Positions 1 through 7,771 of a stretch of DNA of 64,000 nucleotides are shown one piece after another. A program made the position numbers and the translations under genes. Origin of the DNA: Alphaproteobacteria bacterium (GTDB lineage Bacteria > Pseudomonadota > Alphaproteobacteria > Sphingomonadales > Sphingomonadaceae); the NCBI GenBank assembly GCA_003241875.1, contig QBLU01000004.1:1-64000 (forward strand), in the 5' to 3' direction. The notes under the pieces were generated by a model. That model saw only the letters and a program-made list of their open reading frames with translations. It made no database searches and was not told where the DNA came from. Position 1 is the first letter of the stretch. The number at the start of each line of letters is the position of its first letter.

Positions 1-1
1 A

Positions 2-892
2 TCATGGCCGGTTTGGAAATCCCCGCGCTGAGTCAGAAACCAAGGGACTAGGTATTAGCCGGTCAGCCGGGGCCAGCCGATCGGGAAGTTCGGCCGGGTC
101 GCGCTGATAGATCACCGCATAGACCAGGCAGGTGATCGCATATTGGCCGATATCGTTGAGATGGATGTCGTCGGCAAAGATGTCGCCGATCGATCGTAGT
201 CCGGGCGCCCGGCCGCCAGCGATGTCGTCATGAATTCGCATCATCAACCTGTGGCCCGGGATCATGTAGACCGGTGGCATGCCCGCAGGCCGGTTGGCGT
301 TGGCGCTGTCCTGCATCCGCTCCCAGCGCGCGCCGTCGATGTCGAGCCGCTTGCGGAACGGGATCGCCGCCTCATGGTCGTAGTCCGGGGGGGTGCCGGA
401 ATGGCGCCAGTAGATCCATGAGGAATAGAGCATCACCTCGGTGCCCTTGCCGGCGTTGCCCCTGGTCCCTGCGTGCCTCACCCAACGGTCCAGCCAATCG
501 AGCGTGGTCGCCTTCATGTCGTTGACCGATAGCGGCACGCTTTCGGTGATCACCAGCAGCTCGAACGCGTCGATATCCTGCCGGGCATCGGGTTTGTCGG
601 TCGGGTGTTCCCAGCGCCAGGCCAGTGACGACCCGGGAGTTATCGAGCGGTGAATCGTGTCACGGGCGCGGTCGCCGGTCCGCCGGGCCGTCGCCAGGGT
701 CAGCCGCCCCGGCCAGGGGTTGGAGCCATAGGCATCCGACAGGCTATGGCCGCTGTGTATCTGCCGGACTGTCAGCGGACTGGCCTTGCGCGGCGGCAGT
801 GGCTCCTTTGCCATCCCCGTTGCCGCCAGCAGTGCCATCAGCCCCAGGCCCGCAACCAGGCGCCAAACCGCCCGCGCCAATTCTTTCGCCAT
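2..892 (-). CDS. Secreted SGNH/GDSL-hydrolase-like protein
   Basis: A 296-residue protein whose TGA stop lies at positions 2-4, so the gene is complete. Residues 1-28 look like a signal peptide (basic start, hydrophobic stretch, ATGMA-K). An SGHS motif with Ser50 near the mature N terminus and a DDIH motif around 241-244 fit the first and last catalytic blocks of SGNH hydrolases (Ser and Asp-His). The family includes acyl and O-acetyl esterases. It is the last gene of the right-to-left polysaccharide operon, 51 bp after the flippase. A role in removing or moving acyl groups on the polymer is inference. A second protein with the same motifs lies at 9472-10626. Activity is uncertain because the middle blocks are not recognisable. 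Confidence 0.7.
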   Translation of the reverse strand: MAKELARAVWRLVAGLGLMALLAATGMAKEPLPPRKASPLTVRQIHSGHSLSDAYGSNPWPGRLTLATARRTGDRARDTIHRSITPGSSLAWRWEHPTDKPDARQDIDAFELLVITESVPLSVNDMKATTLDWLDRWVRHAGTRGNAGKGTEVMLYSSWIYWRHSGTPPDYDHEAAIPFRKRLDIDGARWERMQDSANANRPAGMPPVYMIPGHRLMMRIHDDIAGGRAPGLRSIGDIFADDIHLNDIGQYAITCLVYAVIYQRDPAELPDRLAPADRLIPSPLVSDSARGFPNRP

Positions 893-943
893 CTGCCTCG
901 CTCCTTATTCCGCCTCGGCCGGGAAACGATCCGGTCCGGCGGC

Positions 944-2323
944 TTACCCCGCCAGCGCCGCGATAGCCTGCCAGTTCCACCAGACCGCCCCCGCGGCGAA
1001 GAGAAGCCCCAGTCCGGCAAAGCCGAGATCGTGCGCCGGATCCCAGACCCCCAGACGCGCCGCAAGCCAGACCAGCGCCGGATAGGCGGCAAGTATCCCA
1101 AGCCCCTGGCCGATGATCGCCCCCGGCAAGCCGCCGGCTTGCACGCCCAGGAAGATGCCGGTTAACACCAGCGTCGCCTTGGTTGCCGAAACCACCAGGA
1201 AGCGGCGGGAATCGCCTGCCGCGAGGGCCGCCTGATCATAGGTCAGCCCGATGATGACGGGGATCTGCATGCACGCGATCAGCACGACGATCGCGCCGGC
1301 GTCGCGATAGCGGTTGTCATACAGCAGATCGACCAGCCATACCCCGCTGAACGCGATTGTTGCCAGCATCGCCAGCAATCCGCCGGTGACCATGACCCGC
1401 ATTTTGCGTAGCTTGAGGAAATTCTCCCGCGACTCAGCGGGTGGCCGGTCGCGGTAGATCGGGATCAAGATGCGCGTGATCACCACCATGCCCAGCAGCA
1501 TGGGGAAGCTGCCGAGAAAAAAGCCGATATTGTACACGCCGAACACGTCCAGCGGCAGAAACTTGCCGAGGATCAGCTTGTCGCCCTGGCTAAGCAGGAA
1601 GCCGCAGATCGTGCTCAGAAAGATCCATTTGCCGAAATGCAAGAGCTGGTGCACCGCGGTCATCTCCCAGCGGATCCGATTGCGCTGTCCGGGCAAGAAC
1701 AGCGACATCAGTGCCACCTGCACCATCATGCCGAACAGCGAGCCCCATATGAGCGCCCAGACCGACCGGAGCGAGATCGCCAGCCCTACCATCAGGGAGA
1801 GCGAGATCACCTGCGCGACCATTTCGAGAAGCGTGACCCGCCCGAGCATCAGGTGCCGGTTCGCGGTCTCGCGCCGCGTCGGCATCAGCGCCGCGATCAG
1901 GAACTGGGTCGAGGCGAGGGCGATCATACCGGCGAGCACCGGCTTGTCGTAGACGGCGGATATCGGCCAGGCCAAAGCGCAGCCGATGGCAAACAGCAGA
2001 ACGCCCCGGATCAGATTCAGCGTCCATGCGGTGTCGAGAAAATCGGGGTCGTCGCCGCGCCCGCTCTGCGCGATCGCAGCGCCGATGCCGAAGTCGGAAA
2101 ACATGATCAGGCCCGTCAGGATGACCGTCACCAGTCCCATCAGACCGAACGCCTCGGGAAACAGTACCCGCGTCAGCACCAGATTCGACAGCAGCCGCAC
2201 CACCTGCGCGAAACCATAGCCGCCGATCGTCAGCATCGAACTGCGCAGCGCGCGCGCCGTCAGGCTGCCGCCCGACGCGAGGTTCTTGAGCCGCGCTGGC
2301 ATCGCGATGCCGCCTCCGTTCAT
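944..2323 (-). CDS. Polysaccharide flippase, Wzx/PST family
   Basis: A very hydrophobic protein of about 459 residues with a dozen or more membrane segments, as in the MOP superfamily of oligosaccharide flippases that move undecaprenyl-linked repeat units across the inner membrane. The N-terminal amphipathic stretch and an 'LSNLVLTRVLFPEAFGLMG' segment are typical of this family. The frame is open back to 2449, but I chose the ATG at 2323 because a GGAGG-type ribosome site (AAGGCGGAGGCGG) lies just ahead of it and the extra upstream residues are low-complexity Gly-rich. It follows the methyltransferase gene after 126 bp and precedes the SGNH gene. It is the only flippase seen in the locus, which suggests a Wzx/Wzy-type pathway. 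Confidence 0.85.
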   Translation of the reverse strand: MNGGGIAMPARLKNLASGGSLTARALRSSMLTIGGYGFAQVVRLLSNLVLTRVLFPEAFGLMGLVTVILTGLIMFSDFGIGAAIAQSGRGDDPDFLDTAWTLNLIRGVLLFAIGCALAWPISAVYDKPVLAGMIALASTQFLIAALMPTRRETANRHLMLGRVTLLEMVAQVISLSLMVGLAISLRSVWALIWGSLFGMMVQVALMSLFLPGQRNRIRWEMTAVHQLLHFGKWIFLSTICGFLLSQGDKLILGKFLPLDVFGVYNIGFFLGSFPMLLGMVVITRILIPIYRDRPPAESRENFLKLRKMRVMVTGGLLAMLATIAFSGVWLVDLLYDNRYRDAGAIVVLIACMQIPVIIGLTYDQAALAAGDSRRFLVVSATKATLVLTGIFLGVQAGGLPGAIIGQGLGILAAYPALVWLAARLGVWDPAHDLGFAGLGLLFAAGAVWWNWQAIAALAG

Positions 2324-2449
2324 GCCGCCTCCGCCTCCGCCTTGCAGCCTTTTGTCAGTCGCCTTGCCCGGCGGCTCTCCCTGACCCCCTGATCCAGCCA
2401 CATCCGCAAATCCGTGCGGCGAGTCTTGACGAGAGTAATTCGCAAGCAA

Positions 2450-3319
2450 TCAGGCGCGTCGAAGCTTGAGCGCCCCTTCAAGGACCTCCTGCTGACCGCC
2501 GCCGATGTACGTCTGATACAATGGGTGGGAGAACAGGTGGACGTAGTAGATCTGATTCCGGTAGCTAAGATGCGTCTGGCTGATGAGGTTCTGGTTCAGG
2601 TGGATCTTGGATTGCTCTCTCGATTCATTGTAGTCGCGAATCGCCGCCAATTGCCCGTTGTACGGGCCGTACATCTCGAGCTCGGTCCCAAGAATATCGT
2701 CCATGTACATGAACACACGTGGCAGGAAGCTGTCCGGAAAGCGATCGACCGCATCAAAAATCGAAAACGAATTCAAGGTCGATGAGTAATAGTCGACATC
2801 GTTGAACAGGGCGCCGATCGGCGCGGGCTTGTGCTTCTCAACAAAGCTGGGCGCCGTATCCTTGATATCGCCGAGGACCAGTTTTGCTTCGGGGACATAG
2901 GCGCGCAACGCATCCTGATTCATCCGATACTGGTTTTGCTGAAACCAGTGCGGCAGATCCTTGTCGCCTTCGGGGGGTGGCATACCCTCGCCGGTATCAA
3001 AGCCATAGATATCGAAGCCTACGCCGGTAGCTTGCTCGGCCTTGGGTGCAAAATCGCGAATGAAGGCCACGCCGTTGCCGCCGGCGACGCCGAACTCCAG
3101 CACCGAGATGCGCTTGTGTCCCAGCCTCCGCGCGAGATCTGCCGCAGACAACATGCAATAGGCGTAATGTGGTCTTGCCGCCGCCTGCGTATCGAGCAGA
3201 AATCGCGGCGAGTAATTGTAGATGCCCTGCGTCCGTTGCACGAACGACCGCAACAGCGAGCCGCCGACCGAGGTCTGGAATTCGGGCGAAAGCAGTATTC
3301 TGCCCAGCATCGATTTCAT
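2450..3319 (-). CDS. SAM-dependent methyltransferase, TylF-like
   Basis: A 289-residue cytoplasmic protein with a class I methyltransferase motif I, VLEFGVAGGNGV, at residues 73-84, followed by an acidic FDTGEGMPPPEG loop. The C-terminal half has a 'NDVDYYSST' and 'MYMDDILG' pattern with acidic residues suitable for metal binding, as in TylF/macrocin O-methyltransferases. The likely substrate is a sugar of the polysaccharide repeat unit, but this is inferred only from position. The start ATG overlaps the stop of the upstream WavE-like gene (ATGA at 3316-3319), so the two are probably translationally coupled. Confidence 0.7.
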   Translation of the reverse strand: MKSMLGRILLSPEFQTSVGGSLLRSFVQRTQGIYNYSPRFLLDTQAAARPHYAYCMLSAADLARRLGHKRISVLEFGVAGGNGVAFIRDFAPKAEQATGVGFDIYGFDTGEGMPPPEGDKDLPHWFQQNQYRMNQDALRAYVPEAKLVLGDIKDTAPSFVEKHKPAPIGALFNDVDYYSSTLNSFSIFDAVDRFPDSFLPRVFMYMDDILGTELEMYGPYNGQLAAIRDYNESREQSKIHLNQNLISQTHLSYRNQIYYVHLFSHPLYQTYIGGGQQEVLEGALKLRRA

Positions 3320-4365
3320 TGCAAATCCTTTCCAGGCGGCGATACATCGTCGTAGAAATAGCCGAGAAGACTAGGTTCCGCCCGCTTTGCGGCTTGCAGG
3401 CCAAGGGCGCCCGAGTACAAAAGAAGCCATTCCTTGAAATCCAGCGTCAGCCGGTTGTCGATGCCGTGATATCGGCGATCGTCTTCAAGAAAGCTCGAAC
3501 CCTGATTCTTGATCCAGTAGAAATCAGTGGATGAAAGATCTGCTACGCCGAAGTGGTCGCGAAACGCAGCCCAGCTGTCTGCAATTGTCCAATCCAGGGG
3601 TCGGCCGATGCGTGCGAGATACTGCGACGCAAAGTAACTTTCGGGTGCCGCCTCGGGATAGAGCTGGCCAACCGGAACGGTCGCAAATCGTTGCGCAGGA
3701 TCGGTCGGCCAATCTGCCCGCGGCTGGTCTTCACGGTAAGGCGGCGACCAGTATTGCAACATGTCGTCGGCCCAGCCGAAGACCGTCTGATCGGTCAGAT
3801 GGTAGAGACCATATTTCAACGTACCCATGCCGAGACCGAAAATCCTGTGTCGCTGCAGCCAATTGCCCTTCACCGGAAAGCTGTTGGCCAGTGCGACCAG
3901 ATACGCAGGGAGATTGGGGGCCAGCATACGCTGGTCCGTTCGCGTCTTCAGCACCCACGACGCGCCGCCGGCTATCGCGTGGCTGATGCCGGCTTTGGCG
4001 CTCTCCAGCTGCATATTGATGTTCAGGATGCCAGGGTAGTGCGGCTTGGACGAGAGCACGACGTCCACACCGTCCTGCCGGATGGGCGCGAGCAAGCTTG
4101 CGGGCGTATCCTCCCACGTCGACACGATGAGGGTCGCGGTCGGCATCAGCTTGCGGTAGATGCGCAAGGTTTCCAGCGTGAACTGGTCCTGCTCGCACAC
4201 CGGTCCCTGCATCACGACGGCAAAGCCGGCCACGGCCGTTTCCGGGTCCGACCACAGCCCGACGCCGGATGCCGCCTTCGGCCGAGACCTGTAGGTGTAA
4301 TGCTCGTTCGAAGCCACGTTAAGTCGCTGCAGCAATAATCGAAAAGCGCGTTGCTCGATCCCCAT
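3316..4365 (-). CDS. WavE-like lipopolysaccharide synthesis protein
   Basis: A 349-residue protein. The N-terminal part has FAVVMQGP (residues 48-55), then 'ETLRIYRKLMPTATLIVSTWEDT', which is the pattern of the WavE family found in LPS core and O-antigen loci. A KTRTDQR segment at 140-146 resembles the DxD-like region of nucleotide-sugar-dependent transferases. A glycosyltransferase role is the family expectation and has not been shown from this sequence. The upstream neighbour is a 33-codon ORF ending 3 bp before this start. Downstream it overlaps the methyltransferase by 4 bp. Confidence 0.7.
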   Translation of the reverse strand: MGIEQRAFRLLLQRLNVASNEHYTYRSRPKAASGVGLWSDPETAVAGFAVVMQGPVCEQDQFTLETLRIYRKLMPTATLIVSTWEDTPASLLAPIRQDGVDVVLSSKPHYPGILNINMQLESAKAGISHAIAGGASWVLKTRTDQRMLAPNLPAYLVALANSFPVKGNWLQRHRIFGLGMGTLKYGLYHLTDQTVFGWADDMLQYWSPPYREDQPRADWPTDPAQRFATVPVGQLYPEAAPESYFASQYLARIGRPLDWTIADSWAAFRDHFGVADLSSTDFYWIKNQGSSFLEDDRRYHGIDNRLTLDFKEWLLLYSGALGLQAAKRAEPSLLGYFYDDVSPPGKDLQ

Positions 4366-4368
4366 CGT

Positions 4369-4470
4369 TCAGCCCGCAATCGACAGCCGCAGGCGGGGCC
4401 AGGTGATTGTTACCACGAACGCCCCGACCCCGGTGTTCGTGCTGTCGACGGCCCGATGCGGTGCCGTCAT
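4369..4470 (-). CDS. Possible 33-residue coupled small ORF
   Basis: An ORF of 33 codons fills the gap between the nucleotidyltransferase and the WavE-like gene. Its ATG overlaps the stop of the upstream gene (ATGA at 4467-4470) and its TGA (4369-4371) ends 3 bp before the next ATG. This spacing is what a translated coupling ORF would show. The peptide has a hydrophobic middle (VGAFVVTITWP) but no domain I recognise. It may be the remnant of a deleted gene or a leader that only carries ribosomes across the gap. Confidence 0.35.
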   Translation of the reverse strand: MTAPHRAVDSTNTGVGAFVVTITWPRLRLSIAG

Positions 4471-5243
4471 GCCATTGCTCCGCTTGTCAGCCGCGCCGCC
4501 GCCGCCACGGCGCGCTGCGAAACGGCTTGCCCTACGAACAGGTCCAGATCCTGCGGCGTGCCGATACCGTGCATTCCTGCGCCGTCGCTGCCGATGTCGA
4601 AGCATTCGATCCGCGCACCTTCTGCAATCAGCATGTCATAGGCCGGGGCCACGTAGAACTCGCCGTTGACCCGCCTGTCGCCGGCAATCATGGCATCGGC
4701 CGCGCGCACGAAGTCGCGTCCGCAGCGGAAGTTGTAGATGCCCACCGTCGCCTCGTTTGAAACGACCTGCTTTTCGACGACCTGCACGACCCGCCCGGTG
4801 GCGTCGCGCCGGACAAAGGACCATTTCGGGTGGTCCGCCCACATCGTCATGATCAGCCCGTCGGCCTCGCCGAGCGCGGCGAGGTAGCGGTTGATGTCGG
4901 CGTCGATATACTGGTCGCAGTTGGCGATCATCAGCGCATCGTGGTTGTCGATGAGCGAACGCGCCAGCAGCACGGTACAGGCGGCGCCGTCGGTCACGCC
5001 ATCGACCATGGTGACGGTGCAGCCCGGCGCCCACTCCGTCAGCAGCGCGGCGAGCCCATGCTGTTCGTCATGCGCGCGCTGGATCAGAAAATGGAATCGG
5101 TGCAGGCAGTCGGGTGCCAGATTGGCGATGACCAGCTTGACCATAGGCACCCCGTGCACCGGGATCAGCGGTTTTGGCAGGTCATGGCCCGCATCGACGA
5201 AGCGCTGGCCGCGGCCTGCCATCGGCACGACGATGTTCAGCAT
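4467..5243 (-). CDS. Sugar nucleotidyltransferase (NTP_transferase fold)
   Basis: A 258-residue cytoplasmic enzyme with the signature loop PMAGRGQRF (7-15) and the PKPLIPV lysine motif (23-29) of the sugar-1-phosphate nucleotidyltransferase family. A VIAN...ANCDQYID segment near 107-114 supplies the metal-binding Asp. Enzymes of this fold join a sugar (or polyol) phosphate to an NTP to give an activated donor and pyrophosphate. The base and sugar cannot be read from the sequence. It overlaps the end of the upstream cupin gene by 7 bp. A second, more divergent member of the same fold lies on the other side of that cupin. Confidence 0.75.
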   Translation of the reverse strand: MLNIVVPMAGRGQRFVDAGHDLPKPLIPVHGVPMVKLVIANLAPDCLHRFHFLIQRAHDEQHGLAALLTEWAPGCTVTMVDGVTDGAACTVLLARSLIDNHDALMIANCDQYIDADINRYLAALGEADGLIMTMWADHPKWSFVRRDATGRVVQVVEKQVVSNEATVGIYNFRCGRDFVRAADAMIAGDRRVNGEFYVAPAYDMLIAEGARIECFDIGSDGAGMHGIGTPQDLDLFVGQAVSQRAVAAAARLTSGAMA

Positions 5244-5557
5244 GGGTATTTGTCCCCCGCCGTGCCCGGCGTCTTGACGACGACGGTGGTGACCTCGGTC
5301 AGCGCCTCGAAATCGGTCGCCTCGCCGGGCTCGATTACGACGATGTCGCCGGCTTCGAGAACCAGGTCGTTCATCCGCGCACGCCCGGAAACGATCGCCG
5401 TCACCTCGGTGCCGACCTTGTGGACGTGGCGAGCCTCGACGGTGCCGGCCGCATAATGCTTCACCCCGACCTCCGTCGAGCTGCTTCGCAGCACGACGGG
5501 CGAGAAATCCCCCACGAACCAGCCTTTGGTCATGTCCGACAGCTTGTGCAGGTGCAT
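5237..5557 (-). CDS. Small cupin-domain protein
   Basis: A 106-residue single-domain protein. Motif 1 is present as 'ARHVHKVGTE' (His44, His46, Glu51) and motif 2 as 'GDIVVIEPGEATDF', where the usual last His is replaced. Cupins of this size in polysaccharide loci are often sugar-nucleotide isomerases/epimerases or binding proteins, and no specific reaction can be assigned here. Its ATG overlaps the stop of the upstream nucleotidyltransferase (TGATG), and it overlaps the next nucleotidyltransferase by 7 bp. It therefore sits tightly between two enzymes of the same fold and probably acts in the same pathway. Confidence 0.65.
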   Translation of the reverse strand: MHLHKLSDMTKGWFVGDFSPVVLRSSSTEVGVKHYAAGTVEARHVHKVGTEVTAIVSGRARMNDLVLEAGDIVVIEPGEATDFEALTEVTTVVVKTPGTAGDKYPC

Positions 5558-6288
5558 CAGACTCTCGCCTTCAGGAATTGCTCATATTCTTCGACCGCCT
5601 GCGGCGTGGCGAGCGAGATGTAATGGCTGCGATCGATGCGCTCCACGCCGACGCGCTTTTGCGCCAGCACCATTTCATTGAGGCTGGGGCAGACGAAGAA
5701 TCCGCCGTTCACATGCGCATCCTTGCGGATCATGCTCGCGGCCGCCTCGACGAAGAAACTGCCCTTGCGAAAATAATAGATTCCGGCCGTCGCGTCGCGG
5801 CTGATCGGGCGCTTTTCCGCCGCTTCGACCACCATGCCGTCGCTGTCGATCTTCACGAACGACCAACGCGGGTGAACGGAATCGAACACCACGGTCGCGG
5901 CGTCCAGGCCACGGGCGCGAAAACGGCCGATCATGTCGGCAAGATCGAAATCCAGGACCTGGTCGGCATTGGCGATGACCAGTTCCTCGTCATTGTCGAT
6001 ATGCTCGATAGCCAGCAGCGCTGTGCAGGCGGCGCCGGCAGTCGGGCCATCGGCGCGGATGACGACGGCGCCCGGCTCGAGCAGACCCAGCACGTCGCGC
6101 AGGAAGAAGCGCAACTCGTCCTCCTTGCGGATCACGAAGATCATCTGGCTTGCGCCGATGTTCTGCAGCGGGACGAGCGCGTGCTGGACCAGGGGCTTGC
6201 CGGCGATTTCGACCAGCGGCTTGGCATAGGCATGGCCATGCTGGCGAAAATTCTCGTCGCTGCCGCCGATCGGAACAAGGACCTTCAT
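5557..6288 (-). CDS. Second, divergent sugar nucleotidyltransferase-like protein
   Basis: A 243-residue protein with the overall layout of the NTP_transferase fold: MKVLVPIGG at the N terminus, a YAKPLVEIAGKPL lysine motif, a GPTAGAACTAL segment and ANADQVLDFD near residue 110. The glycine-rich signature loop is altered to GGSDENFRQHG, without the usual GxGTR. Similar altered loops occur in a subset of nucleotidyltransferase-like proteins in capsule clusters. It may still bind nucleotide, or it may be a specialised relative. It overlaps its neighbours by one base on the upstream side (HAD stop) and by TGATG on the downstream side (cupin). Confidence 0.65.
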   Translation of the reverse strand: MKVLVPIGGSDENFRQHGHAYAKPLVEIAGKPLVQHALVPLQNIGASQMIFVIRKEDELRFFLRDVLGLLEPGAVVIRADGPTAGAACTALLAIEHIDNDEELVIANADQVLDFDLADMIGRFRARGLDAATVVFDSVHPRWSFVKIDSDGMVVEAAEKRPISRDATAGIYYFRKGSFFVEAAASMIRKDAHVNGGFFVCPSLNEMVLAQKRVGVERIDRSHYISLATPQAVEEYEQFLKARV

Positions 6289-6917
6289 CAGGCGGCTTCC
6301 TCGGCATGGCGGATCGCCTGCAGGATACGGTCAAGCTGGACGTCGAGCACGCTGTTGACCACCAGCAGCGGACACCCCGCCGCCTCGGCCGCCTTGATGC
6401 CATTGGGATTGTCCTCGACCACGAGGCAGTTGCCAGGTGCCACCCCGAGCGCAGCGGCGGCATTTAAGTAGATGTCGGGATAGGGCTTGGCCTTCGCGAC
6501 GTCCTCGTTGCTGATCGTCACGTCGAGATAGCGGCTGAGGTTGCTCTTCCCCATCATCATCTCGACGGTCGAGCGGATCGAATTCGACCCCAGCCCCAGT
6601 TTGTAGCCGCGCGCCTTCAGGTTCGACAGCGCATATTCGTGCACGAACATGGGCTTGCACTTCAGCTGCACCTGGTCGACCGTGTACTGCTGCTTGAGGT
6701 CGCTCAGGAACCCGTGCAGCCCGCGCGGCAGGCCGCGCTCCTCGGTCAGCATCTCCAGCTTCTTGCGGGTCGGCAGGCCGTCGAAAGTGGTCAGGTGATC
6801 GGCACGCGAAATCGTATAGCCGAAATATTCCAGCGCCCGGTTCAGGGCCTCGTAGTGCCATTCCTTGGCATCGATCAGCACGCCGTCCATATCGAAAACA
6901 ACCGCTTCAATGGCCAC
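6288..6917 (-). CDS. HAD-superfamily phosphatase (beta-PGM/GPP-like)
   Basis: A 209-residue HAD hydrolase with all four motifs: FDMDGVLID near residues 8-16 (nucleophile and acid-base Asp), LGSNS (motif II), KAKPYPD (motif III Lys) and VVEDNPNG (motif IV acidic pair). The cap inserted after motif I is the small helical type of beta-phosphoglucomutase and sugar-phosphate phosphatases. In this operon it most likely dephosphorylates a sugar or glycerol phosphate made or used by the neighbouring nucleotidyltransferases. It overlaps the end of the GDPD-like gene by 11 bp. Confidence 0.75.
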   Translation of the reverse strand: MAIEAVVFDMDGVLIDAKEWHYEALNRALEYFGYTISRADHLTTFDGLPTRKKLEMLTEERGLPRGLHGFLSDLKQQYTVDQVQLKCKPMFVHEYALSNLKARGYKLGLGSNSIRSTVEMMMGKSNLSRYLDVTISNEDVAKAKPYPDIYLNAAAALGVAPGNCLVVEDNPNGIKAAEAAGCPLLVVNSVLDVQLDRILQAIRHAEEAA

Positions 6918-7545
6918 TGTCGAAAAACTCCTTCGCCGCCTGCGGCAGATCGGTGCAGAGCATCACATCGTCGGTTGCGATTACCGCGGCGGCGGCGGCG
7001 AGCCGATCCCATACCGGCCGGTGGTCGCGGCGGTGCAGATCAGGCGACACGATGCAGACGCGTCGCCCGGCCGACAGCTGCCTTTCGATCGTCGTGGAGT
7101 CCCACCAGTCGGAATGGAAGGCATCGAGCCAGATGCCGGCGCAGCGGTCGGCCAGCAGCGGCTCGGGCTCGACATCGCTGAGCCGCGCATAGACCGGCAC
7201 CCCTGTCTTCAGCCATTGCAGCATGTCGGGGATCGACATGTCGAAAACGAAAGCCTCGGTCAGGGCGAAGCGCTCGAGAAGAGCAGCGGTCATCGCCTGG
7301 AGCCCGTCGGCCTTGACGTTGAGAGCCAGCGGCAGTGCCGGGTCGATAGCAGTATGCAACGTCAGCATGTCCTCGGCCGTCGACGCGCCGTGCAGGGGGG
7401 GATCATGTGCAATCACGACACGGCCGTCGTGGTCACGGATGTCGGTTTCGGTTCCGAAGCCCGACCGAAACGAGCGGTCGAAGGCACCGGACGTGTTCTT
7501 CTCGGAAGGCTCCAGCCAGAAGCCACGGTGGCTCAGGATGCGCAT
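6907..7545 (-). CDS. Glycerophosphodiester phosphodiesterase-like protein
   Basis: A 212-residue TIM-barrel-type protein. It starts MRILSHRG, then has FGTETDIRDHDGRVVIAHDPP, giving the His-Arg-Gly, Glu-x-Asp and His-Asp residues of the GDPD metal site. It is a little shorter than most GDPD enzymes and has no signal peptide, so it should act in the cytoplasm. The frame is open further upstream, but the ATG at 7545 has an AGGTGG ribosome site and starts exactly at the conserved N-terminal strand. It is the first gene of the right-to-left polysaccharide operon. A role in cutting or recycling a phosphodiester intermediate is inference. Confidence 0.7.
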   Translation of the reverse strand: MRILSHRGFWLEPSEKNTSGAFDRSFRSGFGTETDIRDHDGRVVIAHDPPLHGASTAEDMLTLHTAIDPALPLALNVKADGLQAMTAALLERFALTEAFVFDMSIPDMLQWLKTGVPVYARLSDVEPEPLLADRCAGIWLDAFHSDWWDSTTIERQLSAGRRVCIVSPDLHRRDHRPVWDRLAAAAAVIATDDVMLCTDLPQAAKEFFDSGH

Positions 7546-7620
7546 GATCACCACCTTTGGACAGCGCCACCGGACGCGTTCTCGGCTTTTGTCTACCTTA
7601 TCGGCGTGGCCGGTTGCATG

Positions 7621-7651
7621 CAGCCAAACCACCGGGGAAAACTCGGTACTG
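7621..7651 (+). promoter_or_regulatory. 31-bp shared element, copy A, in divergent promoter region
   Basis: The 226-bp region between the divergent GDPD-like and lipoprotein genes (7546-7771) contains a 31-bp stretch with core ACCGGGGAAAACTCGG. It matches an element at 11679-11709 at 25 of 31 positions without gaps. Copy A lies 121 bp before the lipoprotein start and 76 bp from the GDPD-like start. It could be a regulator operator, a promoter part or a short translated peptide (reading QPNHRGKLGT). The rest of the region shows nothing I recognise. Confidence 0.5.
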
Positions 7652-7771
7652 AGTTGCAGAGGCGAGCAGAACGAGCCGGAATTCCCTATTCTGTGGGCTA
7701 CCTAGGGTGGGACATGATCAATGCTTGTCTTTCTGCGCTTGAAAGTGCCGCGCACGGGGAAGTCGTCCCGG

